DNA of 64,000 nucleotides from Terriglobus roseus. GTDB taxonomy: Bacteria > Acidobacteriota > Terriglobia > Terriglobales > Acidobacteriaceae. Position numbers and translations under genes: made by a program. The notes below the pieces were generated by a model. It saw only the letters and a list, made by a program, of their open reading frames with translations, was not told where the DNA came from and searched no databases. Location: assembly GCF_900102185.1 (NCBI RefSeq), contig NZ_LT629690.1, forward strand, positions 744,001 to 808,000, read 5' to 3'. Shown in pieces: positions 8,331 to 16,675 of this stretch. The first letter of the stretch is position 1, and the number at the start of each line of letters is the position of its first letter.

Positions 8331-9320
8331 CTAATCGAGCACGGAGAGGCGGTTGGGGTCTTCATGCTGGACGAGGTATTCATTCGCGAAGACGACCACG
8401 ATGGCAGCGGTGGGCACGGCGACAAGGGCGCCGGGGATGCCGCTGATGGCGGTGCCGACGAGCAGCGAAATGAGGACGGTAACGCCCATCAGGTCCACGC
8501 TGGACTTCATGATGCGGGGGATCAGGAAGGCGTTTTCAAGCTGGATGTAGATGAGGTAGGCGGCGATGACGAGGCCCGCCTTGGTGAAGGAGTCGGCTGC
8601 GGCGATGAGGGTCACCAGGATGATGGTCACGAGATTGCCGGCCACAGGGATGATGTTGGTCAATCCCATGAGGACGCCGAGCAGCAGGAAGTAGCGGACG
8701 TTGAGGATACGGAAGGCGATGATGCTGTAAATCGCCACCAAGAGCATCAGTATCAGCTGGCCGATCAGCCAGCGAGAGACGCGCTCCTCCGCGACGAGCA
8801 GCGTGTTGGCTAGTCGTACGCGGGATTTGGGGACGACGAGTGAAAGGAAGTAGTCGTACACCTGCTGGCCTTCCAGAATGAAATAGACGCACAGGATGGA
8901 GGCGGTGAGGACGTCCAGCAGATGTTCTGCCCATAGCGGCAGGGAACTGAAGACGTATCCCGCGAAGGTCTCCATGGTGGAGGCGAGGCGGTCGTTCAGG
9001 TGGGTGAGGCCGATCTTGTCGGCCATGGGGATGCGCTGCAAGCGGGCCATCAGCACAGGCAGGCGTCCGGGTGCATCGGACAGGAAGTTGCGGAAGTCGT
9101 TCAGAACTGGCGGTAAGCCGAACCAGAACAGAAGAAACAATCCCAGCGCAATTCCCACCACAAGCGCGACCACGGCAAAGGGTTTGGGCATGCTGCGTCC
9201 GCGGATCTGGACGCGGCTGATCTTCATGACGACCGGATTGAGGACGACGGCCAGGAGACCCGAAACATAGACGATGCCCAGAACGTGGCGGATCTTCCAG
9301 AAGAGTCCCATCAGCACCAA
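8331..9320 (-). CDS. AI-2E/PerM-family transporter, start uncertain
   Basis: A multi-helix membrane protein of the AI-2E (PerM/YdiK) family. The 329-residue frame shows typical blocks: L-A-V-V-L-N-P-V-V, G-V-L-M-G-L-T-N-I-I-P-V-A-G-N-L and the late I-P-G-A-L-V-A-V-P. Substrate is unknown. The first usable codon here is TTG at 9320, which lies inside the first membrane helix. The frame is open further upstream to an in-frame TAG near 9475 and encodes a plausible cytoplasmic N-terminus (...F-R-E-T-R-R-H-I-V-F-T-V). The real start is therefore probably upstream at a non-standard codon, for example CTG at 9443, which is preceded by GGAG. Confidence 0.8.
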   Translation of the reverse strand: MVLMGLFWKIRHVLGIVYVSGLLAVVLNPVVMKISRVQIRGRSMPKPFAVVALVVGIALGLFLLFWFGLPPVLNDFRNFLSDAPGRLPVLMARLQRIPMADKIGLTHLNDRLASTMETFAGYVFSSLPLWAEHLLDVLTASILCVYFILEGQQVYDYFLSLVVPKSRVRLANTLLVAEERVSRWLIGQLILMLLVAIYSIIAFRILNVRYFLLLGVLMGLTNIIPVAGNLVTIILVTLIAAADSFTKAGLVIAAYLIYIQLENAFLIPRIMKSSVDLMGVTVLISLLVGTAISGIPGALVAVPTAAIVVVFANEYLVQHEDPNRLSVLD

Positions 9321-9516
9321 CAGGCTGACAGTGAAGACGATATGGCGGCGAGTCTCACGGAAATCGCGGGAGGGGAAGCCGGTATCTGCATCGGCCCGCT
9401 GGACGTCGGCGGACTGTGGCGCGGGCTGAAGCTCGTCAGTCAGAGGTGGTCTCCGGTGTTTACAAATGCACTACTTCCAGTGAGATGCAAGGTACCACTC
9501 TAGCGTTGATTGACGT

Positions 9517-10080
9517 TTAGAGTAACTGCGCGCGGATGGCCGCTACGGTCTGCTCGATGGACAGATTCTCCGTGACGATGCGGTGTGACGAGCAGCGGAT
9601 GTAGTGCGGGATGCGGCGCTGAAAGCGCTTTGCGGCAGCATCGGGGTCCTGCAGATTCGGGCGGACAGCGGCACCTTCCTGCAACACGCAGCGGTCGAAG
9701 AGTACGGCGAAGGGTGCATCGAGGAAGACGACGGTGGTGTTAGGGGTCTGTTCCAGCAGGAGGCGATTGGTGATCTCTTCCGGTGCTCCTCCGCCGAGGG
9801 CGATGACGGTGTTGCGAGCGCCCAGGCTACGTGCGATGGCAGCGGATTCGCGGCGTCGGAATTCGGCTTCGCCGTGTGTGGCGAAGATCTCTTCGATGGT
9901 GGTGCCGGAGTGGCGCTCGATCAGTGAATCGACGTCGAGGAAGTTCCAGCCCAGATTGGCGGCGAGGAGGCGGCCTACGGTGCTTTTGCCCGCACCCATG
10001 AAGCCGGTAAGGACGATGCGTTCGGTAAGGAGGGTGGTGGGCGCTGGGGTCACGGCGGATTCGGCTACGAGCGTTGTCAT
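9517..10080 (-). CDS. aroK: Shikimate kinase
   Basis: Phosphorylates shikimate to shikimate-3-phosphate with ATP in the route to chorismate. The 187-residue protein has a Walker A G-F-M-G-A-G-K-S-T (26-34), the shikimate-binding D-V-D and F-R-R-R-E, L-G-G-G-A-P, and the lid arginine in A-V-R-P. An N-terminal extension of ~18 residues precedes the core. The ATG at 10080 lies 44 bases after an intrinsic terminator preceded by a short aromatic-rich ORF, which suggests attenuation control (see 10125-10309). Neighbours are otherwise unrelated. Confidence 0.93.
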   Translation of the reverse strand: MTTLVAESAVTPAPTTLLTERIVLTGFMGAGKSTVGRLLAANLGWNFLDVDSLIERHSGTTIEEIFATHGEAEFRRRESAAIARSLGARNTVIALGGGAPEEITNRLLLEQTPNTTVVFLDAPFAVLFDRCVLQEGAAVRPNLQDPDAAAKRFQRRIPHYIRCSSHRIVTENLSIEQTVAAIRAQLL

Positions 10081-10124
10081 GATGGTCTCAGGTTTGCGAT
10101 TGGTTGTGTTCCGGAAAAGCGAAA

Positions 10125-10147
10125 GCCGCGACCTTTTGGGTCGCGGC
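10125..10147 (-). terminator. Intrinsic terminator in the aroK leader (candidate attenuator)
   Basis: Read on the minus strand, a perfect 9-bp G+C-rich stem (10147-10139 with 10133-10125, loop CAAAA) is followed by TTTCGCTTTT. It lies 44 bases before the aroK ATG on the same strand. The upstream sigma-factor operon already has its own terminator at 10344-10367, so this one must end a transcript that starts in between. Six bases of the 5' arm (10147-10142) are complementary to 10216-10211 in the leader ORF, a possible antiterminator pairing. Confidence 0.75.
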
Positions 10148-10179
10148 TCAGGAGGATCGAGATTGGTCTTTGGTGTTTC

Positions 10180-10269
10180 TTAGTGTTTCAAGACCGCAGA
10201 ATCCGCCAGGGCCGCGCCTGTAAAGCAGTAGCGGTACCAAAAGGAAGCGGGCTGGGTAAACTGCGTCAT
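10180..10269 (-). CDS. Putative aromatic-amino-acid leader peptide upstream of aroK
   Basis: A 29-codon ORF with ATG at 10269 and TAA at 10180-10182. Codons 9-16 read S-F-W-Y-R-Y-C-F, so five of eight are Phe, Trp or Tyr, and another Phe is at codon 4. All three end products of the shikimate pathway are represented. The ORF ends 32 bases before an intrinsic terminator which itself precedes aroK. A promoter-like pair lies just upstream, leaving a very short 5' leader and only a weak AGAG near the ATG. The arrangement is that of a transcription-attenuation leader peptide. The alternative is chance or a small RNA. Confidence 0.5.
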   Translation of the reverse strand: MTQFTQPASFWYRYCFTGAALADSAVLKH

Positions 10270-10280
10270 CTCTGGTGAGG

Positions 10281-10309
10281 AGCATACACCCGGGGCGGGT
10301 GGTGGGCAA
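10281..10309 (-). promoter_or_regulatory. Promoter for the aroK leader transcript
   Basis: On the minus strand TTGCCC (10309-10304) and TATGCT (10286-10281) are separated by exactly 17 bases. The expected start is about 5 bases before the leader ATG, so the leader mRNA would be almost leaderless. The same TTGCCC -35 appears at 42123. Confidence 0.5.
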
Positions 10310-10343
10310 GCAGTTTGTAAAACTCGTCGGCGGCAAATGAAAA

Positions 10344-10367
10344 GCGGCGTCCCGGTTGGGACGCCGC
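10344..10367 (-). terminator. Terminator of the ECF sigma operon
   Basis: A perfect 10-bp stem (10344-10353 with 10358-10367) with a 4-base loop, followed on the minus strand by TTTTCATTT. It lies 23 bases past the stop of the anti-sigma-like gene. Confidence 0.8.
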
Positions 10368-10389
10368 TGTAGTTCTTTACGAAATCGGT

Positions 10390-10662
10390 TTACTGAATGC
10401 TGTCCTTCGACGTGATTTCCCGCTCAATCTTGCCCCAGAGGTCGGAAGATGGGCCTTCGCCTTCTGGTTCCAACAACATTCGTGCGGTTTCTGCGATGTA
10501 CTCCAAATCGCGGACCAGTTCGGCGGCTTGCGGGCAGTCCCGCAGAATTGCCGCGAAACGCGGATCGGCGCTCAGCTTGCCGCCCTCTGCGCGTTCGAAC
10601 AAATCTGGAAGAGCCTTTTCAAACTCTTCGCAGGTCCAGCGCTTTTCATCATGCTCCGGCAT
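10390..10662 (-). CDS. Small soluble protein coupled to the ECF sigma factor (possible anti-sigma)
   Basis: A 90-residue acidic protein. The start at 10662 shares a base with the sigma-factor stop (TAATG), so the two are translationally coupled. The layout W-T-C-E-E-F-E-K-A-L-P-D-L followed by a helix with R-D-C-P-Q-A-A-E-L-V resembles the zinc-binding anti-sigma (zf-HC2) fold. The His and second Cys of the H-x3-C-x2-C motif are absent and there is no membrane segment. It may be a degenerate soluble anti-sigma factor. The longer frame to 10767 overlaps the sigma gene and is not used. Confidence 0.65.
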   Translation of the reverse strand: MPEHDEKRWTCEEFEKALPDLFERAEGGKLSADPRFAAILRDCPQAAELVRDLEYIAETARMLLEPEGEGPSSDLWGKIEREITSKDSIQ

Positions 10663-11297
10663 TATTTTGACTCCTGCACCAAGGCGGCCTGTTCGTTCTG
10701 CCGCAGAATTTCCCGCAGTTTCAGCCGCGCCTTGTGAAGCTGCGACTTGCTGTTGCCGGTGGAGCATTCCAGCATTCCGGCAATCTCGTTGTGTTCGTAT
10801 CCCTCAACGTCGTGCAGCACAAAGACCAGGCGATATCCCGGAGGCAGTGTTGCTACGGCGCGTTCCAGAGCAACGCGGTCAACGGACCCGGAGAGACGCG
10901 GGTCGCGCGATCCGAAGTCGCGCTTGGGTGCGTCTTCTTCTGAGGGGTTGATGGTCTCTTCCAGAGAGACGAGTTGAAGACCCTTCTTGCGGAGATGCAT
11001 CAGCACCAGATTCACCGTGAGACGGTGTAGCCAGGTGGAGAATGCGCTTTCGCCGCGGAAAGAACCGAGTTTGCGGTAGAGGTGCAGGAAAGCCTCCTGC
11101 GTCATATCCTCTGCCTCAGAAACATTGCCCAGCATACGCAGGCATAGGGTGTACACGCGCCGCTTATGCAGCGCATACAACTTGGAGAAAGCATCCGGGT
11201 CGCCGTTTTTTGCGCGCTCCAGAGCGTCTGCCTCACCAGCGATGGGGGGATTCCGCTTGAAGTGCCCGGCAACCGGGGTCGTATTGTTTTGTGTCAT
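10662..11297 (-). CDS. ECF-type RNA polymerase sigma factor
   Basis: A sigma-70 family factor of the extracytoplasmic-function class, about 211 residues. Region 2 is clear (K-N-G-D-P-D-A-F-S-K-L-Y, then A-E-D-M-T-Q-E-A-F-L-H-L-Y and F-S-T-W-L-H-R-L-T-V-N). Region 4 follows (L-P-P-G-Y-R-L-V-F-V-L-H-D-V-E-G-Y-E-H-N-E-I-A). Between them is a polar linker. ATG 11297 is chosen because an AGGG lies about 8 bases upstream; ATG 11318 and GTG 11339 are in-frame alternatives. The coupled downstream gene is its probable regulator. Its regulon is unknown. Confidence 0.9.
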   Translation of the reverse strand: MTQNNTTPVAGHFKRNPPIAGEADALERAKNGDPDAFSKLYALHKRRVYTLCLRMLGNVSEAEDMTQEAFLHLYRKLGSFRGESAFSTWLHRLTVNLVLMHLRKKGLQLVSLEETINPSEEDAPKRDFGSRDPRLSGSVDRVALERAVATLPPGYRLVFVLHDVEGYEHNEIAGMLECSTGNSKSQLHKARLKLREILRQNEQAALVQESK

Positions 11298-11586
11298 TCC
11301 GTAGCCCTGAACTTCCATTGCAACCCCGGTCTGGCACACCGGTATGGTGAGCCGTCGTTCCTTGAAAGACCTGCAGGCTGTACTCCACCATACAGGACGG
11401 CTCTACGAGCCAAAATTTGCACTGATTCCGATGCGCAAGAGTAGTGGATAGCTTTTTCGGGGTCGAAGGTTGTACGGGACGGGCAAACTATCGGCATTGA
11501 CCTGAGGAAAATAAGGCATATGGAGCGAGGAAGACACTGATGTCCTATGATTTGGAGCGCTCTGAAGGCGTGCGGAGGTGTGCGAT

Positions 11587-11982
11587 ATGACGCTGCGTGG
11601 TGGTTTCCTTGTTTGCGCGACGATGGTGGCCGCCTGTGTCCTGCTGGTGCAGCGATCTGCCATGGCTGCTCAGCAGGAAGGACGTTTGGTCCGAATGGCG
11701 GAACTCACGATTGACGGGGAACAACTGGACGCGTATCGGGCTGCGTTGACGGAGGAGATCACCACGTCGCTGCGTGTGGAGCCGGGCGTGCTCTCTTTAC
11801 TCGCCGTGGCTGTCAAAGGGCATCCGAATCAAATCAGGATTCTGGAGATTTACCGTGACGACGCGGCGTACCGTGCTCACCTTTTGATGCCACATTTCAA
11901 GAAATATAAGAGCGAAACCGCGAACATGGTGAAGTCGCTCACGCTGGTTGAAACGGACCCGATTCTTCTGGGAACGAAGTAG
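11587..11982 (+). CDS. Exported antibiotic-biosynthesis-monooxygenase (ABM) domain protein
   Basis: A 131-residue protein. The first ~28 residues form a signal peptide ending near A-M-A-A-Q. The rest is a ferredoxin-like ABM domain with R-M-A-E-L-T-I-D, Y-R-A-A-L-T-E-E-I, E-P-G-V-L-S-L and L-E-I-Y-R-D-D-A-A-Y-R-A-H, then H-F-K-K-Y-K. ABM proteins include heme-degrading and quinol monooxygenases; the substrate here is unknown. Start 11587 follows GGAGG at 11574-11578 with 8-base spacing, better than the GTG at 11578. It is convergent with the MoeB-like gene. Confidence 0.85.
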   Translation: MTLRGGFLVCATMVAACVLLVQRSAMAAQQEGRLVRMAELTIDGEQLDAYRAALTEEITTSLRVEPGVLSLLAVAVKGHPNQIRILEIYRDDAAYRAHLLMPHFKKYKSETANMVKSLTLVETDPILLGTK

Positions 11983-11997
11983 CGCTGAGGTGGCAGT

Positions 11998-13047
11998 TTA
12001 ACTGCCGATGAAGCGGGCGTAGAGCGCGCGTGCCCTGGGGACTTCACTAGTGCCTTGGATCACTGTGCGTCCGTCTGCAAAAACGCTCAGGGTATATTCG
12101 CCGTGCTGAAAACGCAGCATCATGCTGTTGAATCGCACGTTGCCGAGCGGGCTGAGACGCTGTGCGAGCGACGGGAAGTCAACGGGTCTGTGGTGCTCGT
12201 GGATCTGCACGGAGTTGCGTCCGCAGAGGGTGATGTGCGGACGGCCTTCGCCTGCCAGATAGCGGAAATTGTGTCGACCACAGACTTCGCACGTTGCGCG
12301 TGGCTTGCCTGCCTGGACCTCAGAGCGTTCGCCGGTCCAGAGATCGAATGACAGCAGTGTGCGGCGCAATGCAGAAGGCTGGTCGGTGAGGAGCTTGAGT
12401 GTCTCCGTTACCTGCAACGATGCTGTGAAGTTGACTGCGGTGTTGAGGATGCCTGCGGTATCGCAGGTTTCCACGGTGCCTCCCGGTGGCTCAGGGAAGA
12501 TGCAGGCGAGACAGGCTGTGCGGAAATCGCCCGTGGGGACGATGTTCATCGTCGCCGCGTAAGAACCGATGGCGGCTGCGTAAATCCACGGAGTGCCGGT
12601 CTGGATGGCGAAGTCGTTGATCAGATAACGCGTTTCGAAGTTGTCTGTGGCATCGAGGATGACATGCGCGCCCGCCAGCAATGTGGCAGCGTTGGCGGGA
12701 GTCAGGTCAGCGATGTGGGCGTTGACCGTTACATCAGCATTAATGTCAGCGATGCGGCGGCGTGCTGCTTCGGCTTTGGGAAGAGCTTCGGCTGCGTCGG
12801 CTTCTGTGAATAGCATTTGACGCTGCAGGTTGGAGGGCTCCACGAAGTCGCGGTCGATGATGGTGAGTGTGCCTACACCTGCGCGGGCAAGGAGTCCCGC
12901 AGAAGCCGCTCCGGTGGCACCACAGCCGACAAGAACGACGTGCGCTGCGGCGAGTTTCCTTTGGCCCTCGGCACCGATCGCAGGGAAGAGACGCTGGCGT
13001 GAGTAGCGATCCTCTGCCGAAAATGCTTCGCTGGAAACGACTGTCAC
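11998..13047 (-). CDS. MoeB/ThiF-like E1 adenylyltransferase
   Basis: An E1-like enzyme that adenylates the C-terminal glycine of a sulfur-carrier protein (ThiS/MoaD type). The order is R-Y-S-R-Q-R-L-F, the nucleotide loop G-C-G-A-T-G-A-A-S-A, D-R-D-F-V-E-P-S-N-L-Q-R-Q, D-A-T-D-N-F-E-T-R, and a first zinc C-x2-C in A-C-L-A-C. A second, C-E-V-C, lies later. The conserved catalytic-cysteine region is around E-T-C-D-T-A-G-I. A C-terminal extension of ~90 residues has no rhodanese signature. GTG at 13047 is preceded by AGGAG; an ATG at 13125 with GGAG is an in-frame alternative. No moa or thi genes are nearby. Confidence 0.82.
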   Translation of the reverse strand: MTVVSSEAFSAEDRYSRQRLFPAIGAEGQRKLAAAHVVLVGCGATGAASAGLLARAGVGTLTIIDRDFVEPSNLQRQMLFTEADAAEALPKAEAARRRIADINADVTVNAHIADLTPANAATLLAGAHVILDATDNFETRYLINDFAIQTGTPWIYAAAIGSYAATMNIVPTGDFRTACLACIFPEPPGGTVETCDTAGILNTAVNFTASLQVTETLKLLTDQPSALRRTLLSFDLWTGERSEVQAGKPRATCEVCGRHNFRYLAGEGRPHITLCGRNSVQIHEHHRPVDFPSLAQRLSPLGNVRFNSMMLRFQHGEYTLSVFADGRTVIQGTSEVPRARALYARFIGS

Positions 13048-13252
13048 GCTGGTGCAACTCCTTGCTGTTTCAGTGTACGAGGTTGGACGAAAAGTGGGAG
13101 CGAACCCGAAGGAGTGAACCTGCATCCAACCGCTCCATATCTGGGGTTTTGGGTGTAAAGCATTTGTTTACGCCTTCATGCCAAGCGTAGCTGCCTGAAA
13201 ACAGGCATCATGGCAATAGGGCTGAGAGTCTTCTGGGGGAGCAGGAACGCTG

Positions 13253-16200
13253 GTGCTGGTGAAGCTGTGGACAGGTGGGATTGCGTTGCGACGGAAGGCA
13301 TTGTGCTCGGCGGGCTTGATGGTCCTGTCGAGTGCTGCCCTGACGATGTATGCGCAGGAGCCGAACGGACAGCCTTCGAGCGCGGCGACCTCTGGTAACC
13401 AACAGCAACAGCCGGCAGCAGGTGCACCGCAGCCCGTTCCCGGTGGCGGCAAGACCGTTCAGGTGGTTCCCGGAAAGACGAATGCCGCTGGCGATGTAAC
13501 AAGTGGCACCAGCACGGCGGGAACGACCGCAGGCGCTGCAGCACAGGATGCGGCCCAGGAACAGAATGCGCAGGCGGGAAAAGCAGCCGACAATGCAGTC
13601 GCCGGTGTCTGGGCTTTGCGCGGTAGAAAACTGCACGCCATCGAATTTGAAGGGGTCGAGTTTGGTGAGAACGATCCCTTGCCACAGAAAGAACTCGGGT
13701 TAAAAGCTGGGGATACGATCTCTCCTGACAAGGTTCGGACAGCGACTCGTCGACTGTTTCTTACTGGCTTGTATCGCGACATCGAAGTACGCAGCATCGT
13801 GAACAGCGACGGCAGCGTGACGCTGCTATACGTGGGAACGCCTCGCTACTTTGTGGGTCGTGTGCATATTCAGGGCGTGCATTCAGAGCGGATGACTTCG
13901 CTGCTGGAAGCGGCCTCAGAGTTGCAGCCCGGCCTGCCGTTTACAAATTCGCAGGTTCGCACGGGTGAAGAGGGAATTCGACAGACGCTGGCGCAGAACG
14001 GTTACTACGCTCCGGTGGTTCACTCGGCAACGGAACATCTGCCGGATGGCAAGCAGGTGGATGTCTTCTATCTGGTTGATGTGGGTAAGCAGGCACTGGT
14101 GGGCAATGTCACGGTGAATGGCGATCCCGGCTTGTCGGTTGATGAATTCCGAAAGCGCAGCAAGCTGCAAGAAAAGAACAAGACGCTGTTTGTCTTTAAG
14201 ACGAAGAACAAGGTCACGCGCGATACGGTGGGCAATGGGTTGACCCGTCTACGCAAGTACTACCAGAAGAAGGATCGGCTGGAGGCTGCGATTGCTCTGG
14301 AAAAGAGCCAATATACGGCAGACCGTCAGCAATTGGATTACACCTTCCGCGCCTTCCAGGGGCCGCAGGTCAAGGTGACCATCGATGGTGCGAAGGTATC
14401 GAAGTCACGACAGAAAAAACTACTGCCCATCTATGAAGAGAGCGCTGTCGATAACGATCTGCTGAACGAAGGCGCGCATAACATTCGCGAATTTCTGCAG
14501 CGGCAGGGTTACTTCGATGCTGAGGTGACACCGGCTGTACGCGGTGTTCCGGATACGCCGACGTATGCAGAAGATGGTACGCCGCTACCGCCGCCGAGCA
14601 ACTTGACGGAGACGGTGACGTTTCATGCTGTTCCCGGAAAGAAATACAAAGTGATTGCTGTGAATGTGACCGGCAATAAGTATTTCGAGACGGACAACAT
14701 TAAGGAACGCATGCAGGTGGTGAAGGCAGATAATTACGTCCGCTCTGGACGTTTCTCGCCTGTGCTGCTGTCCAACGACATTGATTCCATCACGTCGCTC
14801 TACATGGCAAATGGCTTCACAAAGGTGAAGATCACGACGAATGAGAAGAAGAGCGATGAAGACAAGAAGATAGGCTCGATCACTGTGAATCTTCATATTG
14901 ATGAAGGCTCGCAGCAGAAGTTTGGCAACATCACGCTGACCGGCGTGGATGATGCTCGTGCAGAACAGATGAAGGCGCTCATCACTGCGGAGACGAATCA
15001 GCCTTTCGCCCTTGCGAATGTCTCGAACGATCGCGACAACATTCTGCAGTCCTATCTTTCCAAGGGTTTTGACCAGGCAAAGGTTGAGGTGCGGCAGGCA
15101 GTACGCAAGGATGACACAACGCGTACGGACATTACTTATCTTGTGACCGAAGGCGAGCAAGTGAATGTAGATCGCGTATTGATCTCTGGCGTTCACCATG
15201 TACGACAGAAGCTGGTGGATGATCAAACGTTGCTGAAGCCGGGAGATCCGCTGGACGAAAGTGCCATCGTCGAAATGCAGCGCCGCTATTACGATCTTGC
15301 ATTGTTTAACGAAGCGAATGTTGCTGTGCAGAATCCGGAAGGCCTTGCGGATCGCAAAAACGTGTTGGTGCAATTGACTGAGGCAAAGCGCTGGGATGTA
15401 ACGTATGGCGCGGGCTTTGAAGCGCAGCTTTCCACGCCGCAACCCAACTGCCGTGCTCAGCAATCGATTGGCAATACGACGTGTTCGCCGGAAGGCAAGG
15501 CTGGCGCATCGTTCCGAGTTTCTGCCGATGTATCGCGCATCAACCTATTCGGCACGGATCAATCGCTGGCATTCCACGTAACGTATGGCCTGCTGGAGCG
15601 CATTGCCACGGCAACGTGGACTACTCCAAAGTTCCTTGGCCGTCCGAATTTCTCAACGCAGGTGAGTGGTGGCTATTCCAACGTGCAGAACATTTCCACG
15701 TTTAAGGCCAGCACACTGCAAGGCTTGTTCCGCCTAACGCAAAAGGTTCCCAAGGCAGACACCTTTATCTATGACTTCACCTATCGGCGCGTGTCGGTGG
15801 ATCAGAACAGTTTGCAGGTAACGGCAAACCTGATTCCGCTGTTGTCGCAGCCGGTGCGTGTGGGTGGCCCCGCATTTACGTGGTTCCACGACACACGCGC
15901 ACCCCTGCAGCTTGATGCGCAGAAGGGCATGTATCTTTCGTTCACGGATTTCTTGGCGAGCGGTATCTTTGGTTCGCAGACGGACTTCAACAAGGTGGAT
16001 GTGACTTACTCCTCGTATTACACATGGGGCAAGAAGAGGAAGTACACGTTTGCGCGGAATACGCGCTTTGGCGTGGAGACGACGTCTGGCGTGAATCCGA
16101 ACGCAGGCATTGAGGGCTGCCAAGGGAATTTGCTGAATACGAACGCTTCCTGTAACTCGGTTCCACTGCCGGAACGCTTGTATGCAGGTGGCGCTACATC

Positions 16201-16675
16201 GCATCGTGGTTTCGGTATCAACCAGGCAGGACCGCGAGATTTGACCACGGGCTATCCGGTCGGCGGTTCCGCTGTACTTATCAATACTCTCGAACTGCGT
16301 ATGCCAGCGCCGGTGCTGCCACTGGTTGGTGAGAGTGTTTCGTTTGTTCTCTTCCATGACATGGGTAATACATTCCTGCATGTGGGCGACGTGTTTCCGT
16401 CCATTGCCCGTTTCCATCAACCGAACCGCGATACGTGCCGCCAGGTGTCAGGCTTTGTTACGGTGGGCACTTGCGACTTTGCTTATTTCTCGCATGCGGT
16501 GGGACTTGGCGCGAGATACAACACGCCCATTGGGCCAATTCGTCTGGATGCAGCGTACAACCTGAATCCGCCGATTTATCCCATCATTGATGACTACACG
16601 CAAGCCGTGCCCACGCACCATGTGGGACAGTCCAGCCACTTCCAGTTCTTCTTCTCGATCGGCCAGAGCTTCTGA
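13253..16675 (+). CDS. Omp85-family outer-membrane assembly protein (BamA/TamA type)
   Basis: A 1140-residue exported protein. After a signal peptide (about 1-35, ending M-Y-A-Q) comes a Gln/Pro/Ala/Thr-rich linker to ~110. A series of POTRA repeats of about 75-90 residues follows, for example I-E-F-E-G-V-E-F-G, V-H-I-Q-G-V-H, V-I-S-G-V-H-H. From ~730 there is a 16-strand-type barrel with R-G-F-G-I-N-Q-A-G-P-R-D (lid-lock region) and the terminal aromatic strand F-Q-F-F-F-S-I-G-Q-S-F. It starts with GTG after GGGGGAGCAGGA. The stop overlaps the SurA-like start (TGATG), and TamB follows. That context fits TamA or a BamA/TamA hybrid. Confidence 0.9.
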   Translation: MLVKLWTGGIALRRKALCSAGLMVLSSAALTMYAQEPNGQPSSAATSGNQQQQPAAGAPQPVPGGGKTVQVVPGKTNAAGDVTSGTSTAGTTAGAAAQDAAQEQNAQAGKAADNAVAGVWALRGRKLHAIEFEGVEFGENDPLPQKELGLKAGDTISPDKVRTATRRLFLTGLYRDIEVRSIVNSDGSVTLLYVGTPRYFVGRVHIQGVHSERMTSLLEAASELQPGLPFTNSQVRTGEEGIRQTLAQNGYYAPVVHSATEHLPDGKQVDVFYLVDVGKQALVGNVTVNGDPGLSVDEFRKRSKLQEKNKTLFVFKTKNKVTRDTVGNGLTRLRKYYQKKDRLEAAIALEKSQYTADRQQLDYTFRAFQGPQVKVTIDGAKVSKSRQKKLLPIYEESAVDNDLLNEGAHNIREFLQRQGYFDAEVTPAVRGVPDTPTYAEDGTPLPPPSNLTETVTFHAVPGKKYKVIAVNVTGNKYFETDNIKERMQVVKADNYVRSGRFSPVLLSNDIDSITSLYMANGFTKVKITTNEKKSDEDKKIGSITVNLHIDEGSQQKFGNITLTGVDDARAEQMKALITAETNQPFALANVSNDRDNILQSYLSKGFDQAKVEVRQAVRKDDTTRTDITYLVTEGEQVNVDRVLISGVHHVRQKLVDDQTLLKPGDPLDESAIVEMQRRYYDLALFNEANVAVQNPEGLADRKNVLVQLTEAKRWDVTYGAGFEAQLSTPQPNCRAQQSIGNTTCSPEGKAGASFRVSADVSRINLFGTDQSLAFHVTYGLLERIATATWTTPKFLGRPNFSTQVSGGYSNVQNISTFKASTLQGLFRLTQKVPKADTFIYDFTYRRVSVDQNSLQVTANLIPLLSQPVRVGGPAFTWFHDTRAPLQLDAQKGMYLSFTDFLASGIFGSQTDFNKVDVTYSSYYTWGKKRKYTFARNTRFGVETTSGVNPNAGIEGCQGNLLNTNASCNSVPLPERLYAGGATSHRGFGINQAGPRDLTTGYPVGGSAVLINTLELRMPAPVLPLVGESVSFVLFHDMGNTFLHVGDVFPSIARFHQPNRDTCRQVSGFVTVGTCDFAYFSHAVGLGARYNTPIGPIRLDAAYNLNPPIYPIIDDYTQAVPTHHVGQSSHFQFFFSIGQSF

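Noticed and set aside
10148-10285. 45-codon frame overlapping the aroK leader ORF
   Set aside because: It starts at an ATG inside the -10 element and ends at the terminator arm. Its sequence lacks the aromatic run, so the 29-codon frame is preferred.
14585-15463. 292-codon minus-strand frame opposite the Omp85 gene
   Set aside because: It covers a conserved POTRA/barrel coding region, has no motif and no ribosome-binding site.
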